Positions 1 through 6,124 of a stretch of DNA of 64,000 nt are shown here, one piece after another (the first letter of the stretch is position 1; each line of letters starts with the position of its first letter). The notes beneath the pieces are model-generated. The model was not told where the DNA came from, ran no database searches, and worked only from the letters and a program-made list of their open reading frames with translations. Where the stretch lies: assembly GCF_030409875.1 (NCBI RefSeq), contig NZ_JAUFQR010000003.1, positions 800,537-864,536 of the forward strand, written 5' to 3'. A program made the translations under genes and the position numbers. The DNA is from Chryseobacterium tructae (GTDB lineage: Bacteria > Bacteroidota > Bacteroidia > Flavobacteriales > Weeksellaceae).

Positions 1-189
1 AAGCTAAAGCCTAATGTGATTATTAAAAATGTTGAAGATTATAAAACAGAACTTCATAAAACGTGGGAAGACCTTCCTGAATTATATGTGACTTCAGCAG
101 AAAAGAAAGAAGGAGGAGAGCACATTCTCGACTTTATAGAAAAGACGAATGATTTTTTAAAAAATAATAGTGTAAGCTTTGATGAGTAA
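1..189 (+). CDS. engB: Ribosome-biogenesis GTPase EngB (YihA/YsxC), C-terminal part
   Basis: An open frame enters from the left edge and stops at 187-189. Its 62 residues begin KLKPNVIIKN and end FLKNNSVSFDE. They resemble the tail of the EngB/YsxC GTPase that assists 50S subunit assembly: after the lost G4 motif (TKADKL) comes an amphipathic helix, then a strand containing VTSAEKKEGG, which corresponds to the G5 SS/SA switch, and a last helix ILDFIEK. The G1-G3 motifs lie outside the window. The stop overlaps the elaA start by 8 bp, so the two are probably co-transcribed and translationally coupled. The identity rests on this tail alone. Confidence 0.78.
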   Translation, partial: KLKPNVIIKNVEDYKTELHKTWEDLPELYVTSAEKKEGGEHILDFIEKTNDFLKNNSVSFDE

Positions 190-631
190 TATTGTTTGGA
201 AAATTAAAACTTTTGATGAGTTTACGGTTCCTGAGCTATATGCTATATTGAAAGCCCGCATTGATGTTTTTGTTATTGAACAGAACTGTCCTTATCCTGA
301 CCTTGATAATTATGACCAGAAAGCGGTTCATATCTGGGCAGAAGAAAATGAGGAAGTGCTTGCGTACTGCCGTATTTTTGATAAAGGAATAAAATATGAT
401 GAAGCTTCAATTGGAAGAGTTCTAACAACGGAGCAAGCAAGAGGGAAAAGTTTAGGAAAGTTATTGATCAAATATGCTATTGACACGATAGAAAATCGTT
501 TTCATACTTCTGAGATCAGAATTTCAGCGCAGGATTATCTGTTGAAGTTCTACGGGGATTTTGGTTTTGAAGATACCGGAAAGAAATATTTGGAAGATGA
601 TATTCCACATACGGAAATGATTAAGAAATAA
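182..631 (+). CDS. elaA: GNAT family N-acetyltransferase, ElaA type
   Basis: 149 residues, the usual length for ElaA-type GNAT acetyltransferases. The start WKIKTFDEFTVPELYAILKARIDVFVIEQNCPYPDLD is the family signature. The acetyl-CoA pyrophosphate loop is the segment around residues 85-94 (QARGKSLGKL), and the C-terminal half carries the GNAT strand IRISAQ followed by a helix ending in FYGDFGF. The substrate of this family is not established. I use ATG at 182; a TTG one codon upstream is possible. The start overlaps the engB stop. Its last 89 bp recur at 2321-2409 beyond an inserted gene. The upstream copy is the intact one and codes for the complete protein. Confidence 0.85.
   Translation: MSNIVWKIKTFDEFTVPELYAILKARIDVFVIEQNCPYPDLDNYDQKAVHIWAEENEEVLAYCRIFDKGIKYDEASIGRVLTTEQARGKSLGKLLIKYAIDTIENRFHTSEIRISAQDYLLKFYGDFGFEDTGKKYLEDDIPHTEMIKK
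543..631 (+). repeat. elaA 3'-end direct repeat, copy A
   Basis: The last 89 bp of elaA, including its stop. Copy B at 2321-2409 matches at 84 of 89 positions. Three differences are silent third-position changes, and the other two turn the penultimate Lys codon AAG into Arg AGA. The reading frame is therefore conserved, which suggests that copy B came from a related functional allele rather than by recent duplication and decay. Confidence 0.95.
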
Positions 632-638
632 AATAAAG

Positions 639-666
639 AAGGCGTCTCGGATGAGATGCCTTTTTC
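639..666 (+). terminator. Intrinsic terminator after elaA
   Basis: A 10-bp stem (AAGGCGTCTC with GAGATGCCTT, one G-U pair), a GGAT loop and then a T-rich tract, starting 7 bp after the elaA stop. Confidence 0.8.
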
Positions 667-753
667 TTTTGCCTTGATTCTCTTTATGATACGTCAAGTT
701 TTGGCGCTGTCTCTTAATATCTTCGTCATGTTAACCTTAAACAAGAGATTATT

Positions 754-2205
754 ATGATTTTTACAGAAGATTTTTTTAGCCCAACGAGTGTTTATCCTTC
801 AGAGGATCTAGTTCAATTAGTGGATAGTTTTACCAAGGAAAATGTGAACTATCAAAAGTATACAGGTTCTGCGACGGTAACTGATGATGGAGTCGTTTAC
901 AGAAAAAAAGGAAATGATTTTTATGTGGATATTAACTTTTTGACCAGTGGACAATTAAATATCCAAAGATTTGGTGCTAAAGGAGATGATCTTACAGATA
1001 ATAGTATTGCGATCAAAAAGGCACTGGCATTTTGCGAAAATTACAGAAAAGAGAGAATAATACCTGAAAATGGCGCAGTGTATCGTCAATTTGACAAAGC
1101 GATTATTATATATTTTCCTAACGGTATTTATCGATATACTGATATTGGGAATATAAAAATAGAGAACCTGACTATTAAAGGAGAAACTTTCAGAGGTGTT
1201 GTTTTAAAATGTATGAAGGGAGGTATTGCATTGGAGATGGACGCATTTAAGGATAATAATGACTCACCACCGTTTTGTAAAAACTTAAACCTTAACAATA
1301 TTGTTGTAGAAGGGCAGTATAATACAGAAGTATTGATCTTTGCCCAAGGAATAGCTCATAGTAATTGGGAGAATGTTGCTGTACGGGAAGCTGATAAAGA
1401 CCTAGGAATTGGCTTTCATTTTAAAGGAGTTATGCTTTCCGGTTTCAAAAATTTACAATGTAGTTCTGATGTTGATACTGTTATGAATACAGGTAATAAA
1501 AATATTCCTTATCAGGGATTAAAACTGGATCACGGGCATAGAATAGAAAAAGAAAAAAAGATAAAAGACGGAAAAGAAGTAATAGAAGAAGTATTAAAAG
1601 GAATTGGAAATTGTAGTAACAATTCTTTTTATGATATTAAAATGGAGGGAATGCCTTTTGGAGTCAATATTTTTCAAGGTGATCAGAATACTTTTTATGG
1701 TGGAACTCCGGAATCCTGTACAAAGTATGGCTTAATGGTAAGCAGAGGAAGCCGTTATAATACATTTATTGGAAGTGCATTTGAAAATGATTATTCAATA
1801 GCAGATGTTCTTGATGATGGAATTCATACTGTATATATTAATTGCTATGCATCCAAAAAAGCTTGGTTCCAGGGTCAGGGGGCTACCGTTTTAGGAGGAT
1901 TTTGGCAGGAAGTACAGATTGATAACTCTGCTGAAGCTACGAAAATAGAGAATGTAACCATTAAATATTTTACTTTACCAAGTGCAGGTATTATTGATAA
2001 TGGGAAAATGACCACAATCCAAAATGTTAAGGATGATGTTCTTGGCGCATATATTCCTAATAAATATAATGCTACAATCCATGTAGGTTCAGCTCAAAGA
2101 CCTGAGAATAATTCTGTAGGCTCCATGATATTTGATACAGATTTATTAAAACCGATCTGGTTTAATGGAAATAGCTGGGTAGATGCATCAGGAGCTATTG
2201 TTTAA
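754..2205 (+). CDS. Orphan tailspike-like right-handed beta-helix protein (pectate lyase superfamily)
   Basis: 483 residues with no signal peptide. Residues 73-83 (FGAKGDDLTDN) followed by an Asp/Ala/Ile-rich helix are the N-cap of the Pectate_lyase_3 beta-helix superfamily, found in phage tailspikes and polysaccharide depolymerases. Residues 110-410 are short beta-strand turns rich in N, G and I/V, as expected for a parallel beta-helix. The last 42 residues contain AQRP...G.MIFDT...KPIW.NG..WVDASG, a small end module that recurs at the tips of phage tail fibres. No other phage gene is near, so this is a solitary gene. It is framed by elaA with its terminator on the left and a second elaA 3' end on the right, which suggests arrival as a cassette. 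The likely substrate is a surface glycan (inference); catalytic residues cannot be assigned by eye. Confidence 0.72.
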   Translation: MIFTEDFFSPTSVYPSEDLVQLVDSFTKENVNYQKYTGSATVTDDGVVYRKKGNDFYVDINFLTSGQLNIQRFGAKGDDLTDNSIAIKKALAFCENYRKERIIPENGAVYRQFDKAIIIYFPNGIYRYTDIGNIKIENLTIKGETFRGVVLKCMKGGIALEMDAFKDNNDSPPFCKNLNLNNIVVEGQYNTEVLIFAQGIAHSNWENVAVREADKDLGIGFHFKGVMLSGFKNLQCSSDVDTVMNTGNKNIPYQGLKLDHGHRIEKEKKIKDGKEVIEEVLKGIGNCSNNSFYDIKMEGMPFGVNIFQGDQNTFYGGTPESCTKYGLMVSRGSRYNTFIGSAFENDYSIADVLDDGIHTVYINCYASKKAWFQGQGATVLGGFWQEVQIDNSAEATKIENVTIKYFTLPSAGIIDNGKMTTIQNVKDDVLGAYIPNKYNATIHVGSAQRPENNSVGSMIFDTDLLKPIWFNGNSWVDASGAIV

Positions 2206-2241
2206 TATTCACTGAGCCCAGGATAATACTCTAGAATCCAT

Positions 2242-2272
2242 AAAACGGCTGCTATAAAATAGCAGCTGTTTT
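2242..2272 (+). terminator. Intrinsic terminator after the tailspike gene
   Basis: A 13-bp stem (AAAACGGCTGCTA with TAGCAGCTGTTTT, one G-U) around a 5-nt A-rich loop, 36 bp after the stop. Confidence 0.8.
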
Positions 2273-2277
2273 ATTTG

Positions 2278-2320
2278 TTATTTTTTAGGAGGAAATATTG
2301 GAAGTGTTTCTCCACTGGTA
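2278..2320 (-). pseudogene. 3' relic of a small secreted-protein gene (GQLPPKK family)
   Basis: Read on the minus strand, these bases encode TSGETLPIFPPKK and a stop. The ending matches that of the intact small secreted protein at 9243-9413 (TSGDNGQLPPKK, stop). Upstream of this fragment in its own sense the homology stops abruptly and elaA copy B begins. The relic therefore marks a recombination junction at about 2318-2321. It has no start codon or signal peptide left. The match is short, so paralogy is likely but not certain. Confidence 0.55.
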
Positions 2321-2409
2321 TGAAGTTCTACGGGGACTTTGGTTTTGAGGATACCGGAAAGAAATATTTGGAAGATGATATTCCGCATACGGAAATGATT
2401 AGAAAATAA
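2321..2409 (+). repeat. elaA 3'-end direct repeat, copy B
   Basis: A second copy of the elaA 3' end (84/89 identical), in the same orientation as copy A and 1.7 kb downstream. It encodes the final 29 ElaA residues and stop, ending MIRK instead of MIKK. An ATG at 2320-2322 happens to lie in frame, but a 29-residue product is unlikely to function. Confidence 0.95.
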
Positions 2410-2437
2410 AAAAGCGAAGACCAGTCTTCGCTTTTTT
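2409..2437 (+). terminator. Terminator downstream of elaA copy B
   Basis: A 12-bp stem (AAAAAGCGAAGA with TCTTCGCTTTTT) and a CCAG loop, with T-runs on both strands. It can also end the minus-strand T9SS gene at 2474. The stem sequence is nearly that of the terminator at 4265-4297. Confidence 0.82.
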
Positions 2438-2473
2438 ATTTTTATAGATTCTGAATTTTGTAGTAGTACAATT

Positions 2474-4090
2474 TTATTTTTTTGTCACCTTAGTAACTAT
2501 GTTTTTTTGATCGCTAATGATTCTTAGTAAATATGTTCCTTTAGATTCAGGCATCTTAAACCTTAGTTCGTCTTTATCATTAAAATCTATTGTTTTCATC
2601 CATTGTGATGCGGCATTATAAATCTCAACTTTTACCGTTTTAGGGTTCTTTGTGAACTTCAGGCTAACCTCATCATTTGTAGGATTAGGGTATACTACAA
2701 CATCTCTTCTTTGCTGCCTATCAATAGTATTAACAGATAAGGTAGTATTTGGTGAAATCTTCCATATGTCTTCCCCGGTAAAATTGCTGCCATATTTTTG
2801 AAATCCTACAATGTATAAGCTATTTTTAAAAGAGAAAATAGAACTTCTTCCCGAACTGTTAAACTGAGGAAGGTAATTAATAAGGGTGTTATTTATAGGG
2901 CCATAAGGAAGAACTCTGAATTCGGGAAAAGATGCTACTAATTGAGCATTACCGGAACCTGCATATTCAAACAATTCTGTTGTGAAGTTATTCTGATCTC
3001 CTCCTAATAATGAGGTTGTTCTTACGAAATATATATTCCCATTATATCCACATATACCAGTATAATCATAATTTCCTCCCGGTGTGGTAATATTTTCCTG
3101 ATGAATTATGATAGGAGGGTTGATTCCGTCATATTTATAGATATAATATTTGTTATTTGCAATATTATAGAAGTATAAATTATCATTATAGACTGTTAAG
3201 AAAGAAGGATTTGAAGAGCTGGCTCCCTGTGTTATGTCTAAGCAGTTAATACTATTGTTCGCATCGTCATAATAATAGATCTCAGTGCCATATTGAGTTG
3301 TTCGATTAATGAAAAATAGTTTGTTTTTGAATTTTGTTAAATAGTTTGGATAAGCTCCAAATTGATCATTTTCAGATGAAACTATGCTTGTTGTCTGATT
3401 ATTTGTGGGATTGTATTTTTTAATAGTATTGCTTGTTACCGTATTATCCTTCCATGTTTTATAGAATAAGCTTCCATTGTGCTCTGTATTGCTAAAAATA
3501 AATGGAGGGTTCCAGTAATTTTTATATCTACTGGCTGTAAATTGATATGTGGTATTTATATTTTGGTCTATATAACAAGTATTGTTGATATCACCAGTAT
3601 AGTAGAACCCTCCCAAAAATGGGGTAAGGTTTTCAAAAGTTTTGCAGCCAGAGGGAAAAGAGGTTGTATTTACTTTATGAACTAAGGTCTTTGAAATGGT
3701 TTCATCAAAATACCAAAGTTCTTTATGGCTTCCCACACTATTGGGACTAGCAATTTGAGGTTTAGTATAAAAGATTTTATTATTACTATTTACTAGTTCC
3801 CCCGCCCAAAGGTTTGAGGTATCATTTACCTCATTACCATTATCATATTTTAGTTTATAAGGAGGATTTTGCCCGTCATAAGCCCAAACTGAAAAAGTGC
3901 TATCCTGCCCTGATGCTTGGCAGTCTTTATAGAATTTATAGACCAGAAAATTTTCTGTTTTTTCAAATATATGAGTATATCTGTTTGAACGAGATGGATT
4001 GGTATTACCACAGTAATTCGTAACGTTCACTAAGTTATATTGTCCATATCCAAGGAAAGGAAGCAATAAAAAAAATATTTTTTTATTCAT
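2474..4090 (-). CDS. Secreted T9SS cargo protein with ELWxxDGT-like propeller repeats
   Basis: 538 residues. The N-terminus MNKKIFFLLLPFLGYGQ is a Sec signal peptide. Residues of about 20-450 are repeating strands with motifs such as KELWYFDE, TEIYYYDDANN, YYIYKYDG and ELFEYAG, which resemble the ELWxxDGT repeats of Bacteroidota beta-propeller proteins. The last 75 residues open with VVVYPNPTNDEVSL and end in YLLRIISDQKNIVTKVTKK. This is the type A T9SS sorting domain, so the protein should cross the outer membrane by T9SS and be anchored or released. The ligand is unknown. It lies alone, with terminators on both sides. Confidence 0.8.
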   Translation of the reverse strand: MNKKIFFLLLPFLGYGQYNLVNVTNYCGNTNPSRSNRYTHIFEKTENFLVYKFYKDCQASGQDSTFSVWAYDGQNPPYKLKYDNGNEVNDTSNLWAGELVNSNNKIFYTKPQIASPNSVGSHKELWYFDETISKTLVHKVNTTSFPSGCKTFENLTPFLGGFYYTGDINNTCYIDQNINTTYQFTASRYKNYWNPPFIFSNTEHNGSLFYKTWKDNTVTSNTIKKYNPTNNQTTSIVSSENDQFGAYPNYLTKFKNKLFFINRTTQYGTEIYYYDDANNSINCLDITQGASSSNPSFLTVYNDNLYFYNIANNKYYIYKYDGINPPIIIHQENITTPGGNYDYTGICGYNGNIYFVRTTSLLGGDQNNFTTELFEYAGSGNAQLVASFPEFRVLPYGPINNTLINYLPQFNSSGRSSIFSFKNSLYIVGFQKYGSNFTGEDIWKISPNTTLSVNTIDRQQRRDVVVYPNPTNDEVSLKFTKNPKTVKVEIYNAASQWMKTIDFNDKDELRFKMPESKGTYLLRIISDQKNIVTKVTKK

Positions 4091-4264
4091 CAGTTAAATG
4101 TTTTTTGTGTTATCCTAAAGTACAAAAAATTATAATACTTAGCTGACAAAGATTAAAATATGTAATTTATTTCTATTTGATTTTCATTGTTTTACCTTGG
4201 TATTGCGAATAAAGCTTTATATAGAATTGAGTTGGAACGCTTAAGTAGTATCAAGTGTATATTC

Positions 4265-4297
4265 ATTAAAAAGCGAAGAGAATCTTCGCTTTTTAAT
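4265..4297 (-). terminator. Terminator of the three-gene small operon
   Basis: A perfect 15-bp stem (ATTAAAAAGCGAAGA and its complement) with a 3-nt loop and T-runs on either strand, 63 bp beyond the stop of the gene at 4360. Confidence 0.88.
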
Positions 4298-4359
4298 GAT
4301 GGTTATATGTTGAGTGTTTTTTTAGATTACTTAAAATCCATAGTTATTAGCTTTGTATT

Positions 4360-4677
4360 TTAGTTGCAGCCAGAGCAATAAGAACGATCCACATACTGCT
4401 TGCTATTTCCGGAGTAATAATAACAACCTCCTCTTGAGCCAACATACAATTGGTTACCATTGTAAGTGCAACCTCTACTGGTTGAGCTTGAATAGGATCT
4501 TGGTGAAGAATAGCTAGATCTTGTTGATTTGCTTTTTCTGCTGGTTTTAGTTTTTCCTTTTCTTGGGTTTTTGGTAAGTAATTCTTTTGTTGAAGTAATG
4601 CTGGCTGTAGAGGCCGAAAAGTTAGTAGGTAATAAAAGTCCCAGTCCCAGAAGACTGGTGAAAAGTAGTTTTTTCAT
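4360..4677 (-). CDS. Small secreted basic protein with PBCV-basic-adaptor-like C-terminus
   Basis: 105 residues. The signal peptide is MKKLLFTSLLGLGLLLPTNFSAS. A strongly basic, Ser/Lys/Arg/Tyr-rich linker covers about 38-68. The C-terminus CTYNGNQLYVGSRGGCYYYSGNSKQYVDRSYCSGC has the pattern (G-x-RGGCYY...G-KxYVDRSYC) of the small motif called PBCV basic adaptor, whose role is unknown. Five cysteines in the exported part suggest disulphides. It is last of three minus-strand genes (26 bp after the DUF6232 gene) downstream of the inverted-repeat promoter at 5342-5386, so it probably belongs to the regulon of the neighbouring two-component system (inference). Confidence 0.65.
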   Translation of the reverse strand: MKKLLFTSLLGLGLLLPTNFSASTASITSTKELLTKNPRKGKTKTSRKSKSTRSSYSSPRSYSSSTSRGCTYNGNQLYVGSRGGCYYYSGNSKQYVDRSYCSGCN

Positions 4678-4703
4678 AGTATTTGTTTTTTGTTATTAGT
4701 TTA

Positions 4704-5084
4704 TTATCCTCGATGAATGATAGCTTCATTTAAAGCGCTTACAATTTTTTGAATATAATCTCTGTCTTTTGAAACAATGCTATTAGCTTCTCCTGCATTT
4801 GTGCTTATTCGAACAGCGTATTCATTTTTAATGTAGAAAATTAACCAAACCCCTAAACCTAAAAGTATTATTCCTATCCAAAAAATATCTTTTGACAAAA
4901 GAAATGCTAGTCCTACAAATATCATTAGAATGGCTTTTGTCTTACTTTTAATAATTTCAAAAATATGAACAGAAGAAATATTTCGCATTGCATATGTTTT
5001 TGATTGGGTGACAAATCTTGATTGTGTAACAACTACAGAGCTATCTTTATAAAATGTAGTTTCAGTTGGGGTTGAGGTTTCCAT
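4704..5084 (-). CDS. DUF6232 family membrane protein
   Basis: 126 residues. The N-terminal part (FYKDSSVVVTQSRFVTQSKTYAMRNISSVHIFEI) is the beta-strand start of DUF6232-type proteins. Two adjacent hydrophobic helices follow (about 51-64 and 67-86, AILMIFVGLAFLL and FWIGIILLGLGVWLIFYI), then a cytoplasmic-looking tail. The function of the family is not known. It is the middle gene of a three-gene operon, 21 bp after the gene at 5106 and 26 bp before the secreted basic protein. Confidence 0.65.
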   Translation of the reverse strand: METSTPTETTFYKDSSVVVTQSRFVTQSKTYAMRNISSVHIFEIIKSKTKAILMIFVGLAFLLSKDIFWIGIILLGLGVWLIFYIKNEYAVRISTNAGEANSIVSKDRDYIQKIVSALNEAIIHRG

Positions 5085-5105
5085 GATGGTGATTTTTTAG
5101 AGGTG

Positions 5106-5312
5106 TTATTTGGTATGACAGTCCTGAGAGCAATAATAACAACCATTTGATTGAGGGTAGTCTTTTTTTGCTTCTTTTACAGCTTCTTTACATGAAGAAA
5201 ATGTACCTAGATATTTTCTATTATCAATGGTTGGGAGCCTATAGCAGTTTTCATTATGAACCTCATGATCGCCATTACTTTGTGCATTCTTGTTTACATA
5301 ATACTTTTTCAT
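5106..5312 (-). CDS. Conserved small Cys/His-rich protein
   Basis: 68 residues, no signal peptide or membrane segment. It has five cysteines and several histidines: HNENCYRLP, FSSCKEA and a final SNGCYYCSQDCHTK. The CxxC...CH end could bind zinc or be redox active (inference). The opening MKKYYVNKNAQSNGDHEVH looks like a compact, conserved small-domain family rather than a spurious frame. It is first in the operon, 30 bp downstream of the -7 element at 5342-5349 whose upstream dyad is one of three shared with the two-component genes. I do not recognise a function. Confidence 0.6.
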   Translation of the reverse strand: MKKYYVNKNAQSNGDHEVHNENCYRLPTIDNRKYLGTFSSCKEAVKEAKKDYPQSNGCYYCSQDCHTK

Positions 5313-5341
5313 GTATTTTATTTTAATTGGTTTAACATTCC

Positions 5342-5386
5342 AAAAGTATAACCCTTTATAGGCCTATCCTTACGGGAAACCGTAAA
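5342..5386 (-). promoter_or_regulatory. Dyad operator and promoter for the three-gene small operon
   Basis: On the minus strand, TACTTTTG (5342-5349) fits the Bacteroidetes -7 consensus TAnnTTTG. Exactly 22 bp upstream is the inverted repeat TACGG-GAAA-CCGTA (5372-5385; 6-bp arms if the outer T/A pair is counted). The dyad sits where a -33 element would be, which fits an activator site centred near -42. The same arrangement occurs at 6178-6221 and 8362-8405. Confidence 0.65.
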
Positions 5387-5394
5387 AACAAAAA

Positions 5395-5418
5395 ACCTTT
5401 CAAAAAGTTGAAAGGTTG
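5395..5418 (-). terminator. Terminator after the response regulator gene
   Basis: A 9-bp stem (AACCTTTCA with TGAAAGGTT) and 6-nt loop, followed on the minus strand by a T-run. It separates the regulator from the small operon downstream. Confidence 0.8.
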
Positions 5419-5444
5419 TATAAAATTACAGGCTTTGTTTTCCC

Positions 5445-6122
5445 CTAAATAATTCCCAGATCTTTACAAAAAGCAACAAGCTGTTCATTATTGGTGATCC
5501 CAAGCTCTTCTTTCAGGCTATTCAGCTTCTTTTCTACACTGCTCAGACTGTTGGGTTTGATGTTGTTGTTTTGGAGATATACAGGGATGTTTTTTTGAAG
5601 AACGCCTTGTGATAGGAGAGAAACAAGAGTGGTGTCATATTCTGAAAACTCATAGCTGTTTAGCTTTTTTACTTCCTGTTTAAGATCAAGCGAGAGATAA
5701 TTGTTCCCTTCATATACTGAGGCAATTGCTTTTTTTAAGTCTTTGGCATCATTTCTTGCCTTACGGACAAAGCCGTTAATTCCATATTCTGTAAAAAGAG
5801 AATTGATAATGCCGGATTTGTGTTCAGAAGAAAACACAATAGTTTTCAACGAAGGCTGTAGATCTTTTATGGTTTTGATGAGTTCTTTACCGTCTTTAAT
5901 CTTTTGCTCATGATGATCTTCTTCAAAGGAGAGATCCGTAATTAATAAGTCATAGAAATTAGTTTCCCGGATTGATTTTTGAATTTTTGCTACTGCATCA
6001 TCACAATAATAAACATAGTCTGCATCGGAAATATTAAGATCTTCCAGTGTTCTCTGTACAGAAATACTGCTGCTTTCGTGGTCTTCGGCTATTAAAATTT
6101 TTTTGAACATTTCTTTTTTCAT
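5445..6122 (-). CDS. Two-component response regulator (REC plus LuxR-like HTH)
   Basis: 225 residues. The receiver domain covers about 7-140: acidic pair E13/D14, phospho-acceptor D63 in LLITDLSF, conserved Ser pair at 98-99 and Lys121 (FVRKAR). The C-terminal part (about 155-225) has the divergent LuxR/NarL-type helix-turn-helix common in Bacteroidota regulators, ending NEQLVAFCKDLGII. It lies 2 bp after the histidine kinase, its likely partner. An extra promoter inside the 3' end of the kinase gene (6178-6221) carries the TACGG-N4-CCGTA dyad. I infer that this regulator binds that dyad and activates its own expression and that of 5106-4360 and 8418. ATG at 6110 is an alternative start. Confidence 0.85.
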   Translation of the reverse strand: MKKEMFKKILIAEDHESSSISVQRTLEDLNISDADYVYYCDDAVAKIQKSIRETNFYDLLITDLSFEEDHHEQKIKDGKELIKTIKDLQPSLKTIVFSSEHKSGIINSLFTEYGINGFVRKARNDAKDLKKAIASVYEGNNYLSLDLKQEVKKLNSYEFSEYDTTLVSLLSQGVLQKNIPVYLQNNNIKPNSLSSVEKKLNSLKEELGITNNEQLVAFCKDLGII

Positions 6123-6124
6123 TT

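Noticed and set aside
754..2205. Prophage remnant
   Set aside because: Only a single tailspike-like gene is present; no capsid, terminase, lysis or integrase gene flanks it.
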